From positions 21,357,589 to 21,421,588 of the forward strand of contig NC_052486.1 in assembly GCF_009730915.1 (NCBI RefSeq): a DNA stretch of 64,000 bases, written 5' to 3'. The DNA is from Dioscorea cayenensis subsp. rotundata (Eukaryota; Streptophyta; Magnoliopsida; Dioscoreales; Dioscoreaceae). Position 1 is the stretch's first letter. Each line of letters begins with the position of its first letter. A model generated the notes under the pieces. That model saw only the letters and a program-made list of their open reading frames with translations. It ran no database searches and had not been told where the DNA came from. A program made the position numbers and the translations under genes. Shown piece by piece: positions 24,601 to 35,093 of this stretch.

Positions 24601-25130
24601 TACTTTGGTCTCTTTCATTCAAATGGAATATGAGTTTGACTCTCTACTCTTGCGAAGAATAAGAATAAGTGATAATTGAGTGTGTTTTTTGTTGATTGAG
24701 TTAGGTTTTCTATAAAAGTTCTCCCATGTATGCAATTCCATGATAAATTTAGTTAAATATGTAGTGTCTTTCATAAAAATAAAAAATAAAAATAAAAACA
24801 CAATGCCATCATTCAATGTAGTATTATAAAAAAAAATATATCATCCATTTCCCCTATCAAAAGGAATTTTGTGAAAACTTCAAGAGTAATAAAATCCACT
24901 TTAATTTTTAACATAAGCAACCCTTCTACAAGATAACATGAAATCATGAGTTTCAAATTAGTAAAAAAATAATTATAAAAATATTCTAGTGAGGTGGTAT
25001 ATAGTTGAGAGTATCACACTACAACAAATTAAATTGTTTCAAATTAAAATTTTTTTTACCAAAAACAAAAGTGTTAATGCTTCCATCCTGCCTTATCATT
25101 TTTTTTTTCAAAAAATATGAATAAATCTCA
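18700..25130. other. Gene-free AT-rich intergenic region
   Basis: No reading frame with domain or codon-usage support. Frames such as 19954-20166 are T-rich low complexity. Contents: poly-A/T and TA microsatellites (20332-20349, 21868-21893, 21920-21938), ATT trinucleotide arrays (19767-19795, 23202-23228), a small GC-richer patch at 19530-19590, and a SINE-like fragment at 21481-21600. Short direct repeats surround 23530-23780 (tttaataagtag(g)agtttaatg). Nothing further can be supported. Confidence 0.55.
21481..21600 (+). mobile_element. SINE-like fragment (B-box motif)
   Basis: The block contains cacgagttcgattctctcc, a good match to the tRNA-type B box (GGTTCRANNCC), preceded by gacgagatcaccaac and followed by a CG-containing tail (tcttgtcgcctatctcgaga). 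It stands out from the surrounding AT-rich DNA. No terminal A-tail or target duplication was resolved. Confidence 0.35.
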
Positions 25131-25134
25131 TATT

Positions 25135-25880
25135 AGGGGTCTTGCCACTTGGACATGCGAATATATAACGTATGTTTAGTTATAAAATAAAAAAAAAATA
25201 TGGCATAATTTTATTATGTAAGAGCCTATTTGGCTACAAAATTAAAAAAAATATGGCATAATTTTATTATATATAAAGTGCAAATGAATATTACAGAAAT
25301 TATAGTATATTTTTATTTTTATAAAATGAGTATTTGGTTAAGAAAATAAAATAAAAATTACGGAGATCAGCTAGGGTCGGCAACTGGACCAATCGGGTCG
25401 ACCACCGGAGTCGCCTCGTGCCACTGGATGAATCGCCCAGGCATATTCACGGGAGGTCGGCCGAAACCGTGGTCATTTGGGCTGGATCAAGAGAGAGAGA
25501 GACTTTTTATAATTTAAAAAATACTCCACTCTTAGTGAAATATTTTTTTATGCCATAATACCTATATTATGCCATGATTTTATACTTCTAAAAATAAATA
25601 TTTGAAAGCAACCAGTACGGCAGATAATTCCTCATAAAAATATTAAATTATGACGTATTGTGTTATAATTTTGGCCTATCAATGCAGACCGTAAAAAATG
25701 CAACGGATTATTATAAAAATTATATCATATTTTATTTTATAGAATAAGTGTTTGGTTAGCAAAAATAAAAAAATTATCATATAAATTATTAAACTGACCA
25801 GTCAGTCAGATACCATTAAGCTAGTAGCCATATACGGATTATGTCATAATTTTAAGCTACCCAAACATGCCCTTAAAAAT
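25135..25880. mobile_element. Nested AT-rich MITE-like repeats
   Basis: The motif 'tatggcataattttattat' occurs twice at the left (about 25199 and 25252). Inverted or related forms (atgccatgattttatac, atgtcataattttaa) occur at about 25572 and 25845. The left edge gtatgtttagttataaaa pairs loosely with the right edge, whose complement is gggcatgtttgggtagc. A GC-rich insert (about 25375-25490) interrupts the block. This looks like one element inserted in another. Boundaries are approximate. Confidence 0.4.
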
Positions 25881-26064
25881 AAATAAATACACAAACATTT
25901 TTATAATTCACAATAAAAATAAAAAGCGGAAGGTTTATTCACAACAATAACTGATGATAAAAACAAGTACAACCCCAAAATAAGCAAAGATGAAAGCAAA
26001 AGAGAGAAAGTGAACACTTTGTCACAATACCAACAACCAAATCAAGAAGAAAAAGTTTGATAAA

Positions 26065-26455
26065 TTAGGGATAGTCTTGAGCGGGAATAGGATCATAACT
26101 AGCAATGAAAACATCGGCATAGATAAGCCCAGCGAGAGCACCGCCGATGAGAGGGCCAAGCCAATAGACCCAATGGCCGGAGAAATCACCGCTGGCGACG
26201 GCTGGACCGAAGGATCGAGCTGGGTTCATGGATCCACCGCTGAATGGGCCGGCAGCGAGGATGTTGGCGCCGACGATGAAGCCGATGGCGATTGGGAGCG
26301 ATGGTGCCGAGAGATCCTTTCTTGGGATCAGCGGCGGTGGCGTAGACGGTGTAGACTAGGGCGAAGGTGATGATGATCTCCATCACCACTCCTTCTATCT
26401 CTCCCATCCCCGCCGCTACTCCATGCGTTGGGATCGCCTACACATTTCTCATTTT

Positions 26456-26491
<36 letters not shown>

Positions 26492-27266
26492 ATTTTTTTT
26501 AAATATAAATAAAAATAAATAAAAATGGTATTTTCCATGGATGTGAGAAAAATGGTGATATTTTTGGGTTCAACCCAATTATTTATTATTATTATTTTAA
26601 AAAATAATAATAATAAGGTGCATTAGTTACCGTATGAACAGTATCAATGGAACAGTATTAGATCAAAATGTATAATATAAAAACAATAGTAATGGTTGAT
26701 TCAATTAAATTTTATCTAAAAAAATAATATTTAAAATAGATGAATTTAATATTTAATTTTTATTAAATAATATTGATATTGATAAATATATACTATTAAT
26801 AAAAAATGAAAAAAACGATGCCTTTAACTTTGCGTTTGTTTACTTTTAAAAAAAAAAACTCTGCTTTATATGCCTTGGAAAATATCCATTTGTTTGTTGG
26901 ACAATTATGGTTTATCACAGTAGATTTCTTGTTTTTAATAATATTTTTTTTATTTTTATTACTATATTAATAATATTATTATTATTAAGTAAATGATTAT
27001 AAAGGGTGTTAAATGTAATAATTATATGAAAAAGTTTGAGAGATGATGTGAAAAATTTAATAAATGATAGACAATTTAAGCTGTTGAAGATGTCTTCTCA
27101 TATTGTAATATTATTTTTTATTAGTATTTTTTTATTTAGGGGCGAGTAAAAAGATTTGACGTTTTAAGTATTTAATTCATATGAAAGATATATTTTTTTT
27201 TTCAAAGATATATAAAATATTTGCCATTTTTTAAAATAAAAATATAATAAAACCCATTTTTATATA

Positions 27267-27301
<35 letters not shown>

Positions 27302-27996
27302 TTGGTTAGTGCCGTCCATTTCATTTAAATGATCACGCAACTCTTCCTTGGAGAGATATAAGTCAAATTATAAAATGGTTAGTTTTAATTATATATCTCA
27401 TATTTATCAAACTTATATATATCAAGTTTATTTTCATAAATAATAATAATTATATTAAAAAATTATTTAGTTCAACTTCATATATTTATTTATTTATTTT
27501 TATTTTTAATATAAGTTAATGATATATACTTACAGCGCTAGTAACAAACTTAAGGAGAAGGCATGCAACGGTGGAGCCGAGGAGCTGAGCAATCCAATAG
27601 AAAAATCCCGGTCAATATCGTGATGTTCCCGCCGATGGCCAGCCCAAGCGTCACGGCCGGGTTCAAGTGCCCGCCCGATATGTTCGCCGCCATCGACACC
27701 CCAACAAACAGCGCCAGCGCGTGCGCAACGGCCACCGCCACCAACCCCGCCGGGTCCAGCGCCGCCCCAGCCGTCAGCTTACCTATCAACCAACACACCT
27801 GGTAAACAAGACTTTCTCTGCGGCATTTATTCAAACATCTTGTGTGCACTAAGATGTAGACAACTCACCGTAAGCTATGGCCGAGCCAACGCCGGCGAAG
27901 ACGAAGAGGAGGGTGGCAATGAACTCGGCCAAGTAGGGACTTGAGCGAGCTCACGCTGAAGGAGTCACCGGCGCTGCCGAATGCTAGCTTCACCAT
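26065..27996 (-). CDS. Tonoplast intrinsic protein (TIP2-type aquaporin), three exons each with a +1 frameshift
   Basis: TIPs are vacuolar-membrane channels for water and, in the TIP2 group, ammonia. Minus-strand exons: 27996-27869, 27782-27534 and 26437-26065, with GT-AG introns of 86 and 1096 bp. Allowing the shifts, the protein is 248 residues, the family's normal length, with six membrane segments. Both pore motifs are present: [10 protein letters not shown] in exon 2 and [12 protein letters not shown] in exon 3. The N-terminus [14 protein letters not shown] and C-terminus DPIPAQDYP are canonical. Each exon is exactly one base too long. Exon 1 (128 nt) has CCC for CC (plus strand ggg 27936-27938). 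Exon 2 (249 nt) has five T for four (27601-27605). Exon 3 (373 nt) has a doubled base (26292-26293). As written, the frame breaks near residue 20. Everything else is intact, so either a very recent pseudogene or consensus sequence errors; I lean to the latter. Confidence 0.93.
26459..26488. repeat. (TA)n microsatellite in TIP intron 2
   Basis: An AT dinucleotide array sits just inside the intron. Others occur at 27261-27301 in the same intron, which is otherwise AT-rich (1096 bp) with no gene. Confidence 0.9.
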
Positions 27997-28058
27997 TTCG
28001 TCGAACACTTGATGGGCAACTCGGAGAAGGTTGAGTTAGCATTGCTTTGAAGATGGGC

Positions 28059-28068
28059 TTATATATAG
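28059..28068 (-). promoter_or_regulatory. Putative TATA box of the TIP gene
   Basis: On the minus strand the sequence reads CTATATATAA, about 63-72 bp upstream of the ATG at 27996. This is a suitable distance for a leader of roughly 30-40 nt. Motif- and position-based. Confidence 0.6.
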
Positions 28069-28528
28069 AGAGTTGAAGTAATGGGCCTTAGGCCCATTAA
28101 GGGACCGCCAAAGCCCAATGATTGGGTGGGTGGTTATGGTTTCTAGGGTTTTTTATATAATGATTGAATATTTGTGGTCGGTGATAGAAAACAGTGGAAA
28201 TGGTTTTTGTTTTTGTTTTTGGGGGCTTTTTATTGATTTAATTAATTGTTAAAAATATGATAGGAATGATTATTGATAGCCGTCCTACCGTCTTTGCTTA
28301 GATTTAATGTTAATAATGAGGATGAAGACAACTGCTCCACTTGAAGACAAATTTGATTAGTGGTGGATTAGGAGGAAGGAATCAATGTATGACAATGAAG
28401 AACTATTCTTTTTGTGTATTGTGTATTGTGTTTATTTTTATAGATGATGTGGTATTCATAATTTCATTAATGAATAATATATATATATATATATATGGCC
28501 TTTAAATCCACCGGTTTTATAAGAACTA

Positions 28529-28690
28529 CGTTTTTTTTTTTTTTTAATGCGATAAGCACATGTTAGTCAAAGATGTACGCATATCTGAGAATTGAACATT
28601 TAACTGTGTGGCCTCAATTAGTGACGGGTTGAGATTACAAACTCACATGGCATAACCAAAGATTTGTTATCACCACTGCGGCCATAGTGT
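28529..28690 (-). mobile_element. SINE-like element, minus strand
   Basis: On the minus strand a tggttatgccatg A-box-like motif is followed by gttcaattctcag, a B-box-like motif, then ...cttatcgcatt and a pure A tail of about 16 bases (plus strand poly-T at about 28528-28545). The cttatc-then-A-tail end resembles that of the nested SINE at 9784-9955, so the two may belong to one family. Confidence 0.5.
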
Positions 28691-29384
28691 TTTGATTGGA
28701 AATTTTATGAGAGAGTAGATCTTCTCAACCTTATTATTACTCTAAAATTTCATGAAGGTGTAATTTATAAATCATCTATTTATTTATTTTAAAATTTCAG
28801 ATGCTTATATTTTCACAATATAATGTGAAGAATACGGTAAAATAGTGCAACGCCTTAGAGCATGTCATTATGGTTTTTATCGTCTCAAACATAGAATATA
28901 TTTGTTTTGGTTTCTAATAAAAACATGTTCATTTGATGATGTGTAAATTACACATAATGTTTGATACAAATTAAATATATTATTTAAATTTAATTTAACC
29001 TAAAAACTTAAGCTGTTAGGATGGCAAACTCTTGTTTACATATTCAAATTAATATTTTTTAAATTAATTGATATAAGACTATTAATCATCCTAAGAACAT
29101 GCGAGTTTATCTTGCTTGAAGAACCAAAACAGAAAATTAATTAAAATTTTAAATTATATTTTATATACTAAAAAAACACTCAAAACAGGTAAAAAGCAAA
29201 AACAATTATAGAAGTATAATGAGAAACCATCTTTTACTCTTTCTTTTTCAACTCTAAATCTCTAATTTTCCTTTACAATTCCTGCTTAAATCTAGTGATT
29301 TTTTTTTTTAAAAAAAATTATGATAGTGAGGAATGAATTATATGCGTTTAGGAAATGATTACAAGTCAATGATGAATTTATCTA

Positions 29385-29560
29385 TTAACACTGAGACCTT
29401 AGCATAGAGTAATTGTGCCTCGATGAAAAGACAGGGTTTGAAACTCAACTCATGCAAGAGGTGAAAGCACATGTGTTATAGAGCTTGCATTTACGATCGT
29501 CATGAGTTATTTGTACTTAACCCTAGCAAGCAGCTAATCTACATTTGTTTTAAAAAATAT
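29385..29560 (+). mobile_element. SINE-like element, plus strand
   Basis: The motif ccttagcatagagtaattg (A-box-like) is followed about 40 bp later by agggtttgaaactcaact (B-box-like). The sequence ends near ...catttgttttaaaaaat. It is moderately GC-rich compared with the flanks. No target duplication was resolved. Confidence 0.4.
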
Positions 29561-30894
29561 ATAATTATAATTATTTTGATATTGATTTTCCCTTCAAAAG
29601 TTAATACTATAAATTATTGAAAATTAGACACGATTGAAACTTCAAAAGTTAATGCAAGAAAAAAAAAAACTCACCTTACGCAAAATCATTTTATAAAGTC
29701 CATGAGAATATATGATGCTCTTTTTGTATTCATTTTATTTTATTTTATTTTATTTTATTTTATTTGGGGAATATGCTTCCCAAGTGCATCCTCTCAAATT
29801 GTATATTCCTTCTTCTCAATTTAAAATTTAAATAATGGAATGATGAAAGCAATTGTAGTAGTTGTTGGATGAATAGTTTATATCATGGCCATGGACCATT
29901 TTAGGTATTAATTATAATTTGATTGATTTATTATCCCACAAAATGGATTAGATTTATTAAAAAAATAATTAGCTAGCTTGTTTTGTACCACACCCACTTG
30001 CTAGTTTAAATCATAGTTAAATTTTAACCTTCAAAGTTGTTGCATGTGCTAATTGTTCTTAGCCACTAATTCAATAACCCTACCATTATTATTTTTTTAA
30101 GTTTGAATTAATCAACAATTTTTTTATTTATCAGTAAATGATTGGGAAGTTCGTTATAAAATATATATTGATTATTATTTAAATTTTAATAACTTTTTTT
30201 ATTTTTTTATAAGGTTACTTTTGGGAAAAATGGTTTAGGATTTGAGGTTTAGTTGGTAAAGGTTATTAAATTAGAGTTAGAATATTTAATCTTCATAGGG
30301 TAGGGAGCTTTATTAACAAACCATGGTTTTGGAATATAAAGTAAAAATAGAGAAAAACAATGAAAGGAATAAATTTTTCTCATTGTTTTTTTAAAGAAAT
30401 GAATACACCAATAAAAAGTGCACATTTTTGATCCATATGAAAAATTTTTCATATATTAAAAAAAGAAAGACAGCTTATATTTTTGTTAGCAAATTATCAG
30501 CAACTGTTTTTTTACTGATTTTTTTGTTTTTCAGTTCAAATATATTTTTTTCTTATAATTTTTTTCCCCACCTAAAAAACTATCCATCGTTCATAAAAAT
30601 TAAATAATTTTTTTATTTTTGTTCTGAAAAATAAATCAAAGCATGTTTTTCATAGATTAATATTTTTTTCTTATGCACCAACTGACTGTCATAATTAAAA
30701 ATAAGTTTTTTTAAAAACAAGTTAACTTTTTACTCGATGGCTGATGTGAAAAATAATAAAGTTGAAATAAAAATAAATTAAAATATATAAACATACTTAA
30801 AAAAAATTGAGATCCAATCATTTCAATTATCTGGATAGACGACTATGTTAAAATTTACGGAAAATAAAAAATATTACACCAGAACATTATTTGC

Positions 30895-31335
30895 TGGCAA
30901 CGGGTGACAAGGTTTGCCGACGTCCGTAGCGACAACGAAGACCGGTGATGAAGTTCAGTGGCGTGGGATGTGAGGCAGCTGTGTGAAGATGAAGAGGGAT
31001 GAGAGGAATTCGGGCATGCGAAGAGTTCGTCGGCGTCGATGGCGAAAGAGGCGACTAGTGATGAAGTTCAGTGGCACGGGGCGTGAGGCAGTCGAGGGAA
31101 AACGAAGAGAGATGGGAGGATTGGAGTTTCAATGAAGAGAGAAAGAGAAGAGCAGATGGATCCTATCCCCTATATCAAAGACTCATTCCTCTCTAAGATC
31201 TTCGTGTGAAGAGTTCATCGGTGTCTTTGGTGAAAACGGTGGGAGGCGACGATGTTCTGTGGCGTGGGTTGTGAGGCGGCCTTGTGAAGACGAAGAGGGA
31301 TGAGAGAAATTAGGGCATGGATTTCTTTTTTTTTT
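30895..31335. repeat. GC-rich tandem repeat, three diverged units
   Basis: Units carry the landmarks 'ccgacgtccgtagcgacaac' (about 30918), 'gttcgtcggcgtcgatggcg' (about 31025) and 'gttcatcggtgtctttggtg' (about 31212). Each is followed by 'gatgaagttcagtggc(g/a)yggg...gtgaggc' or its variant and 'gaagagrgatgrgaggaatt'. The block is much richer in G and C than the surrounding DNA and has no long open frame. It could be a decayed gene fragment or part of a large transposon; I cannot assign it. Confidence 0.6.
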
Positions 31336-32984
31336 AATTGGTGACTAGAAGAGATAAAAAAAGGGTGGTGTGGATGCCAGGCGCCAGCTCATTTGTGTAA
31401 TGAATTCGGGCAATCTATTCACTTAATATATCATTACTCATATAGAGTATATATATATTTGAGTAAAAGTAATGAGCAATAGAATGTGAAAAATACAAAA
31501 AAGAAACAAGAGAGAAATTGATAAGTAAACAATGTAATCAACCGTGCAAATAGATTGTACTATACATCCCACTATTTATTGAACTTAATTAATTAATTTA
31601 TTTATTATCAGAATTGTGAATGTATTAGATTTATTAATGAAACGGTGGAGAATTTCAAAAAGATTTTTCAAACATCCAAATTCGCCCAAAAAAATCCAAA
31701 ATTGAGAGCCACTGTTTTTAGATGGTAATCATGTAAGGTGCAGTGGTATAAAATTCCTCCATATTGGACTTGTATTGGGCCTGGATTTACTAGAGGTGTT
31801 ACACTGGCTTAAAGTGGAGGTTGAGATTAACATTTGATCCAATCGTTTTACTAAGAAAAATGTTTTTTTTTTATAGGTGTTTAAAACAAATGACATTACG
31901 TCTCATTGATTTTTTTTTTAAATGGAAAATATGAAAAAAATATTTATTTTTAGGGGCCAATTATATTTGGGAAACTTGGGGACTGGTCTGACTTTCTCAA
32001 CTTTTAGTGTTCATTTATTTCTAAAGTGAAGAAGTGACATTTTCCTTATTTCCGACATAAAGTGGATTTTGAACTAAAACCACTCCAATAAATTTTTTTT
32101 ATTAAAAATGAGAGGAAATAAACAAATTTATAAAACTTATTTTTTTTCACTTTTAAATTTTTTTTAAGTCATAGAAATTCCACCCAACAACAACTGAATT
32201 CTTTGATTATATTATCATTTTTTATAAATAAATATTAGAAAATATTGGAAGTGATATCATTTTCTCCACATTTTAGGGAAGTGACACTTCTACCATTTTC
32301 TCACTTTCAGATTATTTCTCCGAAAATAAACGCCCGAAAGACAAAAAAATAAATATTTATTTTAAAATTGATTTACTATTATCTAGACTAGGGAATTACT
32401 GCTTGAATAAAAGATTAAAATGGACATGAATTTAAGCACCATTACCACTTCTTCCTTTGTTTTATTTTCCTATAATTAATTACACAATAACACCACTTGA
32501 AAGCCACATCACTAATACCTCTTCTCCAATCAATTTTGCATGGCAAAGTATTTGCATATTTATCAAAAAAATATTGGCTTTCAGTGATTTAAATATTTTA
32601 TAAAATATTGAATTTTTATTAAAAAAATATGGTTAATATTTCATTTCCCTTCCCGTTTAGAGGTCCAGAATTTGTCAATAATTATCCCTTTCTTTAAACC
32701 CAAAATATTTTTACACGGACACTATTCAAAAGAATTATTTAAGAATTATTTTTTTTTGCAATGTTATAGAATTTTTTTCTCAGTGTTTGAATTTAAAGTT
32801 TTCTTTTACATGTGTGTATTTTATATTTTAAGTGATTATATTTGATATACCTATTTATTATTTATATTAAAGTCTTATAATTATTATTATTATTTTTTTT
32901 ACAAAGACGATAAATGTGTTAAAATGATGTGTAGATATGGAGATGCATTAGTTTTGGCGGCTTAATGACCATATGGGAAAAAAA

Positions 32985-33490
32985 TTTCTATGCCATACAA
33001 TATTGGAGAGGAGGAAACACTGTTCCTAATACAGGGATCTACATGATGATTAGTAAAGAGTGTGAGATTAATGTAGAGTGTGTAAACAATACTGATGAAC
33101 TGTAATGTTGGAGTAAGGTTTTGAACCTTTATCCCCTTGCACTATTCTTTTCATAGAGGATCCACATTAGAACCCGTGACGAGTGCTGGACCTGTGTACA
33201 ATGTGTGAACAATACCAATGAATGATACTATGAGAGTAAGATTTTAAATTTTCATCCCCTTGTGTACATTGTAAGTTTTTTTTTACAAATGTGACAAGTG
33301 TGTCAAAAGAATAAACAAATATAAAAATATAGTTATAGTGGTTCAACTACCTCTTAAATATTTTTTTTATTGCTATATAACCATGGAGGAAAGGAAGCAT
33401 TGTTGCTCCCACAAAGGATTCACATCAGGAGTGTAAACAGTACCAATAAATGGTATTATGGGTAATATTTCAAATCTCCATCTTTTTGCA
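32985..33490. repeat. Three diverged direct copies of a ~150-200 bp unit
   Basis: Copies share 'ggaggaaacactgtt...ggatctacat', 'gtgtaaacaatac(t/c)gatgaa' and 'ttttgaacctttatccccttg' blocks at about 33008-33140, 33155-33270 and 33385-33490. Spacing is irregular, with a stretch at 33290-33380 interrupting the series. A decayed terminal-repeat or tandem family is possible; no coding potential. Confidence 0.5.
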
Positions 33491-34715
33491 TATATTTTGC
33501 TGAGTTACTATTTTACTATCAGTAGTTTCTCTAACTTTGTTTTATGAATGAAACAAATACAGCATCATTAATACAAAAATAAATAAATGAAACAATATGC
33601 AGAGAAAGCGAAGCAAGCTTAATGGATAATGTAAATGTACTTGCCAATATATTTGATTATTGTACAACACACTGCATTTAGAGATGCATAATTTAGTTAA
33701 AAATTCAATACTTTATGGTAGCATGAAACTAATTATATGGTTAAAAAAAATTAAATCTGATTTTTTTTCTAATTAGCTCCTTTTTGGACCTGTTTATTTT
33801 CAATTTAAAAATCATTTATTTTGACAAAAACAAAAATTTGTGGTCATTATAAAAAAATTTATTTAAATTGAATTATTATTATTTAAAAGTTATTATAACT
33901 CTGCCACCAAAGTTCTCATATCTGAATGAGAAAACAAAGGAGAGTTTATACATTAAATAGTTGACATTCAACCTTTAAATTTTAAACGTAACACAAACAC
34001 ACAGAAATAAATAAATGAATAAATAAATAAATAAATAAATAAATACTTATCAAAACTAAGTCACTACAAAGAGGTGACCGTGTTACATTTTTTAGCACAG
34101 GGATATAATGAAGAATAAAAAGTGAATTAAATTGTTGATGGTTTCAGATGCAATAGATTAGAAAATAAAATTTTTATATTATTTTAGACAGGGGTAAACA
34201 AACGAGATATATTTTTTACACAATTTTAAATATGTACTTATAATTTTTTTAACAATATAAATAAATCACCTGAAATAAATATATTTTTATTATTATACCT
34301 CAATTCTCAACCTGCCACTGTGAAAAAAACTTAACTCTAAAATAGTAAAATCACAACTTTCATAATTTGTGGTCATTTATTTTCATTTAAAATTTTAAAT
34401 AAAATTGCTATTTGTAATTTAAGATGGACAAGTACTTAAATAAAAATAATAATGAAAACAGTTACCTCTGTATTTTTAAGGTCCTGTTTATTTATATGGT
34501 CTTAGAGTACATAGCCGTTGGTGTTCCAATAACCCTACCTTACTACATAACTATCATACATCCGAACACACTTACCGTCCACGTGTCCTTTTCTCAATTA
34601 TCAAATTCATCCAACGGTTCAAAACTCCGAAGTACGTTAACCTTATGCTACTTCTTCAACCACCTACTTCATCTTCTCATTTACTCACCATCGTCCTTCG
34701 TCTCTCTCTTCGCCA

Positions 34716-34734
34716 TGCGAGAGAGAGAGAGAGA
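34716..34734. repeat. (GA)n tract upstream of the DUF547 gene
   Basis: About nine GA repeats lie about 370 bp before the proposed ATG, within what is probably the promoter or 5' leader. A spliced leader is likely, because a good acceptor (gtgaacag, 35068) lies 26 bp before the ATG. Confidence 0.6.
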
Positions 34735-35093
34735 GGAGAGGGCATGAGTCGCCATTAATCCGAGCATTCAAAGCATTCAACAACCGGGAGGTCCCCTAGC
34801 ATTCACTCATGGCGTTTCCTCTTGCTCCAGTTCCAGAAGTGAGCGATTTGATGGTAATCTTCTTTTAATGCTCTTCCTACTTCTCCTACATTATATGAAT
34901 TGCGTCTTGAATGAGGGGGAGAGGGAGAGATGGACTGAATTGGAGTCTGCGGAGTCCGTTGGCAGTGACTGAATCTTTGTTTGCTATTCTTTATTGATGC
35001 CAATTTGAGAAGTGGAGTTTTGGGTTGTATTGATTATTTCTTGCTTTTGTAATTGGGGGTGTGAACAGGGAGGAAGGGTGGTGAGTGTAGAGA

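Larger units (their letters stand above)
28700..34400. other. Gene-free AT-rich intergenic region
   Basis: Apart from the SINE-like and GC-rich blocks listed separately, this holds long A/T tracts, a TTTTA pentamer array (29726-29764) and an AAAT tetramer array (34007-34043). A possible MITE lies at about 31955-32332 (left ggggccaattat, right ...aaataaacgccc), with weak inverted ends. No frame has recognisable protein similarity. Confidence 0.5.

Noticed and set aside
26077-26370. Plus-strand 97-residue ORF
   Set aside because: It is the antisense of aquaporin exon 3; the minus strand carries the NPA motif and correct splice sites.
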